This document shows positions 1-9,244 of a stretch of 64,000 nt of DNA, piece after piece. The translations under genes and the position numbers were made by a program. How positions within the stretch are numbered: position 1 is the stretch's first letter; the number at the start of each line of letters is the position of its first letter. The stretch is from Acanthopleuribacter pedis (GTDB lineage Bacteria; Acidobacteriota; Holophagae; Acanthopleuribacterales; Acanthopleuribacteraceae). Under the pieces are notes generated by a model. It was not told the DNA's origin and made no database searches. It saw only the letters and a list, made by a program, of their open reading frames with translations. The stretch spans positions 1-64,000 of the forward strand of contig NZ_JAFREP010000043.1 of the NCBI RefSeq assembly GCF_017377855.1. Direction: 5' to 3'.

Positions 1-280
1 CCGAGAGACGGCACAGGGGTCCGACCTTTCGCGGGGCCGACCTTTCGCGGGGCCGACCTTTCGCGGGGCCGACCTTTCGCGGGGCCGACCTTTCGCGGGG
101 CCGACCTTTCGCGGGGCCGACCTTTCGCGGGGCCGACCTTTCGCGGGGCCGACCTTTCGGCGTAGCAGCTGAGGCGAAGGCGGCTCGACCGAGTAATGCG
201 GGAGGCAAACCCTCGTAATCGCATGGCTTGCCCCGTAGCAGAATTCCTTGTGAGCATTGCGGGTTAACCCGCAAAAAACC
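1..280. repeat. Composite dispersed repeat, copy 1, with internal 16-bp tandem array
   Basis: Bases 1-20 and 149-280 match, in reverse orientation, the sequence at about 10903-11047: shared blocks include gagacggcacagggg, aggcgaaggcggctcgaccg and ccctcgtaatcg. Between these blocks, 21-148 holds eight exact head-to-tail copies of a 16-bp unit (ccgacctttcgcgggg) plus a partial ninth. The other copy has only one related unit there, so the array looks like a local expansion inside the repeat. The right end (about 232-275) carries the arm cagaattccttgtgag shared with the short hairpin family at 13135, 14592 and 29608. No gene is apparent. Confidence 0.85.
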
Positions 281-502
281 TTGCGAAGGGACGGGCACCA
301 ATCGACCACGGTTCACCGTGGGTGCCCCACCCCTGGGGTTCGATCAGTACCGCGCCCAAAAAGAAGTGCCACCCAGCGCGACGGACGCGAAACAAGCCGA
401 GCGCGAGTCGACCGGCGCGTGATGCGCGCCAATGCTTCGTCAAAAACACGGGTGACCTCAGGACGAGGACGAATGGGACAAAAAAGATCCCAGAAACGAC
501 GA

Positions 503-534
503 AAGCCCGGGAACTCAGAAGAGTCCCGGGCTTT
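503..534. terminator. Bidirectional hairpin terminator beside tRNA-Arg
   Basis: An inverted repeat (aaagcccggga / tcccgggcttt) with a short loop, with T-rich ends on both strands. It lies just downstream of the leftward tRNA-Arg(ACG) gene and would end its transcript. Confidence 0.6.
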
Positions 535-557
535 TCGTATGTGGTGTTTGAGGGAGG

Positions 558-634
<77 letters not shown>

Positions 635-836
635 GTGGCGTCGCCCTCAGAACAGGCGCAAGAATATCGGTTTGCCCCAGGGTTGTCAAACACTTTTTTT
701 ATTTTTTTTTAACGCGCTTCCGGGCTTGCAACTTAGCCGGGTTACAGCCCGCCGCCGCCATGCTAAAATTCGGTTCTTTCGATGACCCATCCCTTATCGG
801 CCCCATTCTGCCGCCACCTCATAAGGACCTTGCACC

Positions 837-1868
837 ATGGATCCCGGCATTTATCAGGAATTTAAGCGAAAGGTTCGCAACCGCATCGCCGCCATGGTCG
901 GTTTGCTGGCGTTGGTCGCGGCTTACGGCACCGCCGGCTTTTATTATTTCGAGCCCATGTCGCTGCGCGACGCCTTTTATATGACCATCATCAGCATCAC
1001 CACCGTGGGTTACGCCGAGGTCATCCCCCTCTCTGACACCGGCCGCATGTTCGCGATAAGCACCATCCTGCTGGGTGTCAGCTCCTCGGGGATTGCACTG
1101 GGCATCCTCACCAACCTCGTGTTCGAAGAAACCCTGTTCAAAATTTTGCGAGGCAAACATATGGAAAAAGCGATCCACAACTTAAACGGCCATTATATTG
1201 TATGTGGCTACGGCACCACCGGCGCGAGTATTACCGAGGAGTTGCTGCTCCAAGGCGAAACGGTGGTGGTCATCGAAAACAATCCGGCTCGCGCACCCCA
1301 TACCAACGAACGCACTTGCTTCCACCTCGAGGGCGACGCCCGCCAGGACGAAACCCTGGAGCAAGCCCATTTAAGCGGCGCCAAAGGTCTGGCCACCAGC
1401 TTGCCGGAAGACGCCGACAATGTCTTTGTGGTGCTCACCGCGCGTGCCCTCAACCCGGACCTGCGCATCGTAAGCCGTTACAAAGACGCGGATACCCAAA
1501 AGAAACTGCTCACCGCGGGCGCCAACCACGCCATCTCCCCCTACCAAATGGGCGGGCAACGCCTGGCCCTTGCCGCGGCCAACCCCATTCTGATGGAATT
1601 CATCGACAAACCCATCCGCCAAAAAGGCATGCTGATCCACTTTGTGCAGGTGGATGTCCCAGAAATGGCACCGATCATCGGTAAAGCTCTTAAAAACAGC
1701 TTAATCCGCGAACAGTCGATGGGCGCGCTCCTGGTTGGTTTGGTCCAAAAAAACGGCGAAACCGTGTTTAATCCCGGCCCCGACTTCCGGTTGGACAGCG
1801 TGCAACAACTGCTGATTCTCGGCGATGATGAGCAGATCAAGTCGCTCCGCCTTTATTTGGGTCATTAG
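837..1868 (+). CDS. 2TM potassium channel with cytoplasmic RCK (TrkA-N/TrkA-C) domains
   Basis: 343 aa. Two hydrophobic helices (about residues 18-38 and 72-92) flank a pore loop with the K+ selectivity filter TVGYAE (56-61), as in MthK-like and Kch-like channels. A cytoplasmic RCK domain follows, with the nucleotide-binding glycine motif GYGTTG (124-129) and an acidic residue (E146 region, VVIENN) at the end of the second strand, then a TrkA-C-like domain (about 250-340). By family, it is a ligand-gated K+ channel of the inner membrane whose RCK ring senses nucleotide or divalent cations. It stands alone, with about 200 bp of non-coding DNA upstream and 245 bp downstream. The filter ends in E rather than the usual D, which is seen in some homologues. 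Confidence 0.88.
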   Translation: MDPGIYQEFKRKVRNRIAAMVGLLALVAAYGTAGFYYFEPMSLRDAFYMTIISITTVGYAEVIPLSDTGRMFAISTILLGVSSSGIALGILTNLVFEETLFKILRGKHMEKAIHNLNGHYIVCGYGTTGASITEELLLQGETVVVIENNPARAPHTNERTCFHLEGDARQDETLEQAHLSGAKGLATSLPEDADNVFVVLTARALNPDLRIVSRYKDADTQKKLLTAGANHAISPYQMGGQRLALAAANPILMEFIDKPIRQKGMLIHFVQVDVPEMAPIIGKALKNSLIREQSMGALLVGLVQKNGETVFNPGPDFRLDSVQQLLILGDDEQIKSLRLYLGH

Positions 1869-2113
1869 GGGCTGGGACAGTTGAGGATTTGGGGGTCCCG
1901 ATTATGCCGATCCTAACCGCCATTCCACACCCCCATCCCCTCATTCCTTGTTATAGTTAGGCTGTTTTGCGTCTTTCCGCCTTTGCCCCCATTTCTCTCA
2001 AGGCGTTCACGATCCAAACTTGTGGGAAATGCGGCCTGAATCGGTGCTGTTGAGCAATTTCCACCGGTGCCGATAAGACCAACGATGATGCTTTTGCATG
2101 AACAGGACGATTC

Positions 2114-2737
2114 ATGAAAATTCTCAACATCCATCCCCAAACCCCACAGCAGCGTTTGTTGGATATCGCCCTCAACCACCTTAACCAAGGCGGGTTGTTG
2201 GCTTATCCAACCGACACCTGCTACGGGCTTGGATGCAGTATTCGCAACAAAAAAGCGATTGACGCCATTTACCGCCTTAAGCGCATGAAACCAGATAAGC
2301 CGCTCAGCTTTATCTGTAATGATTTGACCAACATCTCGGAATACGCCCAGGTTTCCAACCTGGCCTACAAGATGATGCGCAAGTTGCTGCCGGGACCTTA
2401 TACCTTTGTGTTGCCCGCCACGCGCGAGGTTCCCAAATTGCTGCAAAGCAAACGCAAAGAAGTCGGCATTCGCGTACCCGACAACACCGTGGTCCTCGAA
2501 CTCGTCCGCCAACTCGGAAACCCCATTATTTCCACAACCTGTCAACTGGCCGACGACGACATGCCCGCCACCGATGTGTGGGACATCAAAGATCGTTTCG
2601 GTCACTTGATTGATATGGCCATCGACGGGGATTATATCTACCCCGAGGTTTCGACCGTGGTTTCAATTCGCGATGATGAATGTGAGGTGCTGCGCGAAGG
2701 AAAAGGCGATACCAGCTTCTTCTCCTCGCTCGTGTGA
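2114..2737 (+). CDS. YciO/YrdC/Sua5-family protein (L-threonylcarbamoyladenylate synthase-like)
   Basis: 207 aa, a single YrdC fold. The N-terminal motif AYPTDTCYGLGC (about 31-42) and the KRMKPDKPLSFIC segment (about 56-68) match the family that makes threonylcarbamoyl-AMP from threonine, bicarbonate and ATP for tRNA t6A37. In place of the S-T-S-A-N motif typical of TsaC/Sua5 it has STTCQLADDDMP, which fits the YciO branch, whose physiological role is less certain. It lacks the C-terminal Sua5 domain. It is followed 54 bp later by a dTDP-glucose dehydratase gene; I see no functional link. A t6A-related tcdA-like gene lies far away at 59743. Confidence 0.85.
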   Translation: MKILNIHPQTPQQRLLDIALNHLNQGGLLAYPTDTCYGLGCSIRNKKAIDAIYRLKRMKPDKPLSFICNDLTNISEYAQVSNLAYKMMRKLLPGPYTFVLPATREVPKLLQSKRKEVGIRVPDNTVVLELVRQLGNPIISTTCQLADDDMPATDVWDIKDRFGHLIDMAIDGDYIYPEVSTVVSIRDDECEVLREGKGDTSFFSSLV

Positions 2738-2791
2738 CCACCCGCCAATCCCCCTGCTTTTACCTAGATCCGAACCTTCCAGGAGGCTCCC

Positions 2792-3856
2792 GTGACCGTG
2801 AAAAATACCATGTTGGTGACCGGTGGTGCCGGTTTCATCGGTGCGAACTTTGTGCTGAATGCCGTTGATCAGGGCATCCCCGTGGTCAACCTCGACATAC
2901 TGACCTATGCCGGCAATCCCAACAACCTGGCCCGCATTGCCGACAACCCCGGTTATACCTTTGTAAATGGCGATATCGGCGACGCCGCATTGGTCGCCAA
3001 ACTGTTGCGCGACCACAAGGTTGGCGCGGTCGTTAACTTCGCGGCTGAAAGCCATGTCGACCGCTCGATTGACGGGCCCGCCGCCTTCATCCAAACCAAC
3101 GTCAACGGAACCTTTAACCTGCTCGACCAATCCCGTCATTACTGGGGCGCGTTGGAAGGCGAAGCCAAGGAACACTTCCGTTTCCTCCACGTCTCCACCG
3201 ACGAGGTTTACGGCTCACTGGGTCCCACCGGTTTCTTTACCGAGGAAACGCCTTATGCGCCCAACTCCCCCTATTCCGCTTCCAAAGCCGCTTCCGATCA
3301 CCTTGTACGCGCCTATTTCCACACCTACGGCCTGCCCTGCGTGACCACCAACTGTTCCAACAACTACGGTCCCCTGCAGTTCCCCGAAAAGCTGATCCCG
3401 GTGATCATCCTCAAAGCGCTGCGCGGTGAATCGATCCCCGTTTACGGCGACGGCAGCAACATTCGCGACTGGTTGTACGTGGTTGATCACTGCACCGCCA
3501 TCCAACGCGTGCTCGAGTCAGGGCGCCTGGGTGAAACCTACAACATCGGCGGCAACAACGAAAAAACCAACCTCGAGGTCGTCAAGCATATCTGTGCCCT
3601 ACTCGACGAAATCAAACCCGGCGACAAACCCTACGCCGATCTGATTACCTTCGTCAAAGACCGACCCGGCCACGACCGCCGCTACGCCATCGACGCGAGC
3701 AAAATCAAACGCGAGTTGGACTGGGAACCCGCGGAAACCTTCACAACCGGCATGCGCAAAACGGTGCAGTGGTACCTCGACAACATGGCTTGGTGCGAAA
3801 ACATTCTCAGCGGCGACTACCGCTTGGAACGGCTCGGCCTGGACGACGAAACCTAG
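2792..3856 (+). CDS. rfbB: dTDP-glucose 4,6-dehydratase
   Basis: 354 aa, the usual length for RmlB. Rossmann motif GGAGFIG at residues 11-17, the FAAESHVDRSI signature typical of RmlB, the STDEVYG active-site segment, and the YSASK catalytic Tyr/Lys pair near residue 160. The enzyme converts dTDP-glucose to dTDP-4-keto-6-deoxyglucose using bound NAD+, the second step toward dTDP-rhamnose and other deoxysugars. Start is GTG at 2792 with AGGAGG at 2781-2786. The other rml genes are not adjacent, so it may serve a sugar pathway encoded elsewhere, or supply an activated sugar to a glycosyltransferase such as that at 35984 (speculative). Confidence 0.95.
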   Translation: MTVKNTMLVTGGAGFIGANFVLNAVDQGIPVVNLDILTYAGNPNNLARIADNPGYTFVNGDIGDAALVAKLLRDHKVGAVVNFAAESHVDRSIDGPAAFIQTNVNGTFNLLDQSRHYWGALEGEAKEHFRFLHVSTDEVYGSLGPTGFFTEETPYAPNSPYSASKAASDHLVRAYFHTYGLPCVTTNCSNNYGPLQFPEKLIPVIILKALRGESIPVYGDGSNIRDWLYVVDHCTAIQRVLESGRLGETYNIGGNNEKTNLEVVKHICALLDEIKPGDKPYADLITFVKDRPGHDRRYAIDASKIKRELDWEPAETFTTGMRKTVQWYLDNMAWCENILSGDYRLERLGLDDET

Positions 3857-4017
3857 CCGTGTTTCAGCGGACCCTGTAAGTCGCACCAAATGCGACGGAC
3901 ACGGTCGCCCCACGCCACCCACCTGGAAAAATACCGGGCGTCCCTTCCCTTTTCGCGATTGCGCTCTTATGTTTTAACAGAACAGCAATAAGGCACATCC
4001 AAAAGGAGGATTCGTCC

Positions 4018-4608
4018 ATGGAAGAATTACTGGCACTCATGATTGGCGTCGGCTTGGCCGCGGCCTGCGGTTTCCGCATTTTCGTCCCCATACTCGGCCT
4101 AAGCCTCGCCGCCAATACCGGACACGTGGAACTCAGCGATTCATTCTTATGGCTGGGAGAACCCACCGCCGCGGCGGCCCTCGCCATCGCCACCTGTCTC
4201 GAAATCGGCGCGTACTACATCCCATGGCTGGACAACTTACTGGATACGGCCGCATCACCCTGCGCGGTGGTCGCGGGTGTCATCGCGACCGGGGCCATGA
4301 CCACGGACATGAGCCCGCTCATGATGTGGAGCACGGCGGTGATCGCGGGCGGCGGAACCAGCGCCTTCTTCCAATTCGGCAGCACCATCACCCGGCAAAT
4401 ATCGACCCTTACCACCGGCGGTCTCGGCAATCCGGTCATCGCCACCGCGGAGCTGGGCGGCTCCATCGTCATGACGGTCCTAGCGATCCTCTTCCCGGTC
4501 CTCGCCATGGCCGCGCTGCTGGTTCTGGCGGTGCTGACCTTCCGCGCCTTCGGCCGATGGCGCGCCAAAAAGGCCCAGGCACAAGTCACGGCAGGCACCC
4601 TCGCTTAA
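4018..4608 (+). CDS. DUF4126-family integral membrane protein
   Basis: 196 aa, strongly hydrophobic with roughly five to six membrane segments (about 4-32, 48-66, 80-100, 108-126, 138-180). The N-terminal AACGFRIFVPILGLSLAA segment is characteristic of the DUF4126 family; function unknown. A strong ribosome-binding site (AAGGAGG, 4002-4008) precedes the ATG. The C-terminus is short and basic (RWRAKKAQAQ). No operon partner: the gene stands between the rfbB gene and the repeat island beginning at about 4665. Confidence 0.8.
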   Translation: MEELLALMIGVGLAAACGFRIFVPILGLSLAANTGHVELSDSFLWLGEPTAAAALAIATCLEIGAYYIPWLDNLLDTAASPCAVVAGVIATGAMTTDMSPLMMWSTAVIAGGGTSAFFQFGSTITRQISTLTTGGLGNPVIATAELGGSIVMTVLAILFPVLAMAALLVLAVLTFRAFGRWRAKKAQAQVTAGTLA

Positions 4609-4664
4609 AAAGCTCGCGAGAACAAGTCCCGTGCCAATGGTAGGGACGGGCCGTTCCTTTCCCA

Positions 4665-4804
4665 ACCCATGCCCGCGCGGGCTTTTCCGCACGCGGCCCA
4701 TGCCGGGATAGGCTTTTCCGCACGTGACCCATGTCCGCGTGGGCTTTTCCGCACGTGACCCATGTCCGCGCGGGCTTTTCCGCACGTGACCCCTGTCCGC
4801 GCGG
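4665..4804. repeat. 31-bp tandem repeat, four full units
   Basis: Units begin at 4681, 4712, 4743 and 4774, each of the form gcttttccgcacgtgaccca followed by tgtccgcgcgg. A partial unit lies at 4665-4680. Units 2-4 are nearly identical; the first is diverged. The array sits just after the DUF4126 gene and borders the inverted-repeat element at 4815-5334. Its G/C-rich dyads could form hairpins in RNA. No spacer pattern, so not a CRISPR. Confidence 0.85.
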
Positions 4805-4814
4805 GCCGTTGTTC

Positions 4815-5334
4815 ACGCGTGTGCTGAAGGTACACGCACACCGCCATGCGTGGCCCACACTTAATTTGAACGTGAGGCAAAGCCGAACCTCTTCCTGCTG
4901 TCCTGAAAGGACTACCTATGGCAGCCCAGGGTCAAAAAACGAAGTGACTGCAACCCTGGGTCGCTTCGAATAACCGGAAACCCAGTCCTGAAGGGACTGG
5001 CGGCGGCACCGGTTCCCACCCACCAAAGGGCTCGTGTGGCAACCATTGGAAAACCGAAACGTTGGTATGGGTTCCTGATCGTAGAACCGAAACGTTGGTA
5101 TGGGTTTTCAATGGCATCGGTGTATCCCGAAAAGGTTTCGGGGCCGGCACTTTCAGCGCCTGCGTTTCGGGAACCGCGGAGAACCAGGGTAGGCCCCTTT
5201 TTCAAAGGGCCCGACCCTTCGCTGCCATAGTTAGTCCTTACAGGACAGCTTGAGGTGGTTCGGCTCTGCCTCACATTTAAATGAAGCATGGTCCCCGCGG
5301 GACGGTGTGCGTGTACCTTCGGCACACGCCGGAG
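4815..5334. repeat. Element with about 118-bp imperfect inverted-repeat arms
   Basis: The arm at about 4815-4934 matches the reverse complement of about 5214-5334 with roughly four in five bases identical (shared blocks: gaaggtacacgcacaccg, gtgaggcaaagccgaac/gtgaggcagagccgaac, ctatggcagc). The 280-bp core has two exact 21-bp direct repeats (5053-5073 and 5086-5106), each beginning accgaaacgttggtatggg, plus several smaller hairpins. Nothing here looks like a conserved protein. It may be a non-autonomous mobile element or a structured RNA. Confidence 0.75.
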
Positions 5335-5346
5335 CAATATTATTTT

Positions 5347-5541
5347 TATTCCACGCCGCATCATTCCACACCGTATCATTCCACACCGTATCATTCCGTA
5401 CCATATCGTTCCGCGCCGTTTCATTCCGTGCCGTATCATTCCGTGCCATATCATTCCGCGCCGTTTCATTCCGTGCCGTTTCATTCCGTGCCATATCATT
5501 CCGCGCCGTTTCATTCCGTGCTGTATCATGCCACGCCGTAT
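5347..5541. repeat. 15-bp minisatellite, about 13 units
   Basis: Thirteen units of about 15 bp with consensus cattccgygccrtwt run head to tail; a 45-bp higher-order pattern is visible in the middle. Because 15 is a multiple of 3, all six frames stay open or give pentapeptide repeats, which produces several open frames that I regard as artefacts. The array lies beyond the terminator of the leftward TonB receptor gene. Confidence 0.9.
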
Positions 5542-5699
5542 CGATCCATCATCACTTCACGTCGTACCGAACCACCAACATCCACCCCCGCCCCCATCCC
5601 AGGCCACCCCGGATCAACACGAACCGAAACCACTCGATTTCCCATTACCCTCAACCCGACCTCGCTGTCGGCTATCGAATACCCGATCCAGAAATAAAA

Positions 5700-5736
5700 G
5701 AAACCCGGCCGCGTGCGGAACGCGAACCGGGTTTTG
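5700..5736. terminator. Terminator of the leftward TonB receptor gene
   Basis: Inverted repeat aaacccgg ... ccgggtttt with inner gcgt/acgc pairing, flanked by A/T-rich sequence on the left (gaaataaaag). It lies 45 bp beyond the stop codon of the receptor gene ending at 5781. Confidence 0.65.
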
Positions 5737-5780
5737 AGAACCGTAAGGCAATGTACCGTCCGAAGACGGTACCCTAATGC

Positions 5781-8447
5781 TTAGAAGCGGTTGGTGATTT
5801 GGGTGTAGAAGAACGTACCGTACAGGTTGTGGGTAGAACCATCGAAGTTGTCGTTAAACGCTTGCGCGGAGAACGGAGGCTCTTCGTCCAAAATGTTGTC
5901 GATACCAACGGAGATACGGAAGTCAGGGTTAATCGCGTAACCGGCTTGAACGTCAACCGTCAACCAGCTGTCGATTTCGCGAATGTTCCCGCTGAAAGGC
6001 TCAACTTCTTCGTAGGTGCTGATGTAGTTCATGCCACCGGAAACGTTGAGCTTGCCGGAGTTCAAAGACCACAACATGTTGATTTTGTAGTCGGGAACAG
6101 AACCAGGGCCGTCGTTACCGTCGAAGGTACCGGCGCGCTCGATAAACGCGGTGTCAGGCGTGGCTTGCTCGTCCCATTTGTCCATGTAGGTACCGTTCAA
6201 GGTGACACTCAAACCGTCCAACACATCAGGCATGCGGTAGTTGATGTTGAAATCCCAGCCACTTACCTCAACGCGACCCACGTTGATGGGGGTCGAAATC
6301 AACAATTGCAAGAAGCCGTCGGCGTCGCGGATAACCCGCTCGGCGAAGGCGCCGGAGTTGGCGTTTTCGTCGAGGATGTATTGCGCGTTGGCTTTAACCA
6401 CGTCTTCTTGATCAATGACGAAACGGTCGATGGTGAAGCTCAGGTTTTCAACAGGCTCAACAACCAAACCGACGGTGGTTACCTCAGAACTCTCGGGAGA
6501 GAGGTCGGGGTTGGAACCTTCGACGGTCAAGAACTGAGTACGGGTTTCACCGGCAGGCGCCAGAGGGTCAACCAAGGTGGGGAAACCCTGAGAGTTACCG
6601 CTGAACAACTGGTTGAGGGTCGGCGCTTTAAAGGTTTCAGAGTAAGTAGCACGCAGTGCAACTTGCTCGATGGGCTTGTATTTGAAACCAAACTTGGGTG
6701 CGAAGTTGTCACCGAAGTCAGAGTAATCGGAGTAACGACCGGCGAAGGTCATTTCCAACAACTGAGCACCGGGAACGGAGTTGGCAATCGGAACGTACAA
6801 TTCAGCGTACGCTTCTTTCAGATCGCGATCACCGAAGGTGCGCTCGAAGTTGGTGAAACCGATGGTTTCACCCAAGGAAACCAAGCTGTCGGGGTTGTCT
6901 TCACCGAATTCTTCACGGTACTCAACACCGGCCGCGAAGCCGAGACCACCGGCAGGCAAGAATGCCAAAGTACCGGCGATGTTGAACGCCAACTGTTTCA
7001 TGTTGGAACGACCGGTGAACAGACCCGTGGTAGACACGTAGTCGAGCATTTCTTCAGTGATGCTGCCGGGGCCGCCGAACAGGTTCAACTGAACACAACC
7101 AGGGCTGGCGAGACATTGGTCGGCGGGACCAAGTGCCAATTCAACACGGGGACCGATCAAAGCACCGGCCTGGAAGTTACGGCGAGTATCTTCGTGCCAC
7201 AAGAAGTAGGCATCCCAGCTCCAGTCCGTACCGAAAGAACCTTCAACACCACCGACGACGCGGTAGTTATCGCCTTCACGCTCGGCAGAGCGCAGGCCGG
7301 TTTCGATCATACGACGGCGAACATCGGGGATGTCCACACCGAAGGGGTTGTACTGGTTGTCGGCGGAAACGGTGATGGGACCGAAGCCGTTGAACGCGGT
7401 GAACAAAGGGTTCGGGGCCAAGCCGTTGTCGGTTTTAATTTTCATGTACCAGGCTTCGGCGAAGAAAGAGATGTTGTCTTTCCAATCGTAAGAACCGGTC
7501 ATGAAGATGTTGCTGCGCTCTTGAGGCAGGGTGGCGGGTGTTTCTTCGCGGAAGTTGTAGCGGTCAACGGTGTTGTCGAACGCGCGGAAGTGAGACGCAT
7601 CGGAACCGTCGCCGAGGGCGGGGTCCAAGGTCATGACACCCAAGCCGGGAACGTTGAAGTAACCGGTAGGGGTTGCGGAAGAACGGTTGAAGTAACCCAG
7701 GTCGATGCCGAAGGTTTGGCTGGTATCGGCGTCGTTCGAGATCGAACGATCACGGCTGAAGATACCGGTTTTTTCGTAGTAGTTCGCGCTAACCATGATG
7801 CGTGCACGGTCGGTGCTGGTACCAAACAAAACACTGTAGTTTTGGGTTTCCAGGTCGCCACGCGACGTTTGACCGTAGTAAAGCGGGGTTTCGAAACCGT
7901 CGACGTGGTCGCGGGTGATGATGTTTACAACACCGGCTACGGCGTCAGAACCGTAGATCGCGGAACCACCGTCTTTCAGAACTTCGATACGTTCAACGGC
8001 TTGCAGGGGGATGGTGTTCAAATCAACAGAAGCACTGGCACGACCGTGGTTTACCAAGCGGCGGCCGTTCAAAAGAACCAAGGTATTGGATGAATCCAGA
8101 CCGCGGATGGTGATGGTTGAGCGGTCGTCGTTCCCGTTTGAGATGTTGGTGTTCAAAGCGCCGCCGGTTACGGACGGCAACTCTTGCAGGATGCGGTCGA
8201 TTGAAGTCGCACCTGATTTTTCGATTTCTTCCCGAGTAACAACGTCGATTGGCGCCGCGGTTTCAGCGTCGGTACGCTTGATGCGGGTACCGGTTACGGT
8301 AATCCGTTCTTCAACGGGCTCAATCTTTTCGGGGTCTTTGTCATTGTCCTGAGCAAATGAAACAGCAGTAAACGAGAAGGCCATCGCTACCAATGCGGAT
8401 AGACGCGCCAGTCCTCGGACTGCCTTTGAGTCAGTCAGAATACCCAA
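5781..8447 (-). CDS. TonB-dependent outer-membrane receptor
   Basis: 888 aa. A signal peptide ends near ...FTAVSFAQ (residue 33), followed by the TonB-box-like region (ERITVTGTRIKR, about 47-58), a plug domain (about 65-180, with TIRGLDSSNTLVLLNGRR and IEVLKDGGSAIYGSDAVAGV typical of this family) and a 22-strand beta-barrel ending in a C-terminal phenylalanine (TQITNRF), the outer-membrane sorting signal. It imports an unidentified ligand (siderophore, glycan or peptide) with energy from TonB-ExbBD. Start is a TTG at 8447, chosen because AGGAG lies 7 bases before it and the signal peptide begins there. Monocistronic, with a hairpin terminator at 5700-5736. The plug resembles the Xanthomonas/Caulobacter oligosaccharide-type receptors, but no SusD- or enzyme-like partner is adjacent. 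Confidence 0.92.
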   Translation of the reverse strand: MGILTDSKAVRGLARLSALVAMAFSFTAVSFAQDNDKDPEKIEPVEERITVTGTRIKRTDAETAAPIDVVTREEIEKSGATSIDRILQELPSVTGGALNTNISNGNDDRSTITIRGLDSSNTLVLLNGRRLVNHGRASASVDLNTIPLQAVERIEVLKDGGSAIYGSDAVAGVVNIITRDHVDGFETPLYYGQTSRGDLETQNYSVLFGTSTDRARIMVSANYYEKTGIFSRDRSISNDADTSQTFGIDLGYFNRSSATPTGYFNVPGLGVMTLDPALGDGSDASHFRAFDNTVDRYNFREETPATLPQERSNIFMTGSYDWKDNISFFAEAWYMKIKTDNGLAPNPLFTAFNGFGPITVSADNQYNPFGVDIPDVRRRMIETGLRSAEREGDNYRVVGGVEGSFGTDWSWDAYFLWHEDTRRNFQAGALIGPRVELALGPADQCLASPGCVQLNLFGGPGSITEEMLDYVSTTGLFTGRSNMKQLAFNIAGTLAFLPAGGLGFAAGVEYREEFGEDNPDSLVSLGETIGFTNFERTFGDRDLKEAYAELYVPIANSVPGAQLLEMTFAGRYSDYSDFGDNFAPKFGFKYKPIEQVALRATYSETFKAPTLNQLFSGNSQGFPTLVDPLAPAGETRTQFLTVEGSNPDLSPESSEVTTVGLVVEPVENLSFTIDRFVIDQEDVVKANAQYILDENANSGAFAERVIRDADGFLQLLISTPINVGRVEVSGWDFNINYRMPDVLDGLSVTLNGTYMDKWDEQATPDTAFIERAGTFDGNDGPGSVPDYKINMLWSLNSGKLNVSGGMNYISTYEEVEPFSGNIREIDSWLTVDVQAGYAINPDFRISVGIDNILDEEPPFSAQAFNDNFDGSTHNLYGTFFYTQITNRF

Positions 8448-9244
8448 CGTTTTTCTCCTAAAGGTCTAAGATTCGAATCTGAAAAATCCTACGAAAGGCA
8501 CCTAAAGGCCTCGCAGTGAAAAAAAGGTTATAAATGCAAAGCATTGATTGAAACTGCTCAGAATCTACCCAATGCCCAAGGGAGGTGTCAACAAACATTT
8601 ACAAAGCGAAAGGCCGGGCTCAAGCCCTTTTGAACCAACAATCCACGCCCTTCGTGAGATTTTTCACTAACTAAAGTGCAGAAAATATTAAACCTACCGG
8701 ACCTTCATACGTAAACGCACCACCACCGTACTCCCCTAAAAGAAATTTGATTTTTTTTACACGGCGACGGTGCACCCTGGATCTCACCACATCCCATCCC
8801 TTAGCGGCACGCCGTCGTCTCCCTCCGCACGCTATCCCTCTGTTATCCAACACTTTTCACGGCCAAGCCCGTCTTCCCCTCGACGGCCAACCGGCAGACA
8901 TTCAAAAGCGCAACACCCGCAAAACCACCGACTCCGGCAAAAATAGCGCGGAAGAACCGTTCCGTCGCCCCATCCCTGAACTTCCATGTCAACACCGGTC
9001 GCCCGCCGACCAACAACCGGAAACGCGGGGTCTCCCGATTGTGCATTTCAATGCAGCCTCCACCTATTTCGGGCGACCCTTCCATTCATTAATATATGGA
9101 CGCCAAAAATAAATACAGGTCACAGCTTTCCACCCAACAACAACTTCGAGCGCCTAATCCGAGCCAGGGACTTGTCATCTCGCCGACGACAGGGTAAAAA
9201 CGGGTTCAGCGAAGGACCCTCGCATTTTGCACCAAGGACGATTT
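8448..9244. other. Divergent intergenic region, 800 bp
   Basis: Separates the leftward TonB receptor gene from the rightward gene at 9245, so it must hold both promoters. The right half is C-rich and the left half A/T-richer. I see no conserved RNA, no long hairpin and no convincing gene in it. Confidence 0.5.

Noticed and set aside
1..160. Possible CRISPR array at the window start
   Set aside because: Units of 16 bp are directly contiguous with no spacers, and no cas genes are present.
4665..4804. Possible CRISPR array in the 31-bp repeats
   Set aside because: Whole units repeat without variable spacers.
5250..5777. Open frames with pentapeptide repeats across the 15-bp array
   Set aside because: A 15-bp period keeps frames open by arithmetic; there is no ribosome-binding site and no non-repeat protein part.
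5799..8093. Very long open frame (764 codons) opposite the TonB receptor gene
   Set aside because: Its composition (Val/Gly/Thr/Arg-rich, no domain) is the antisense image of a beta-barrel gene with strong codon bias; the minus-strand receptor is unmistakable.
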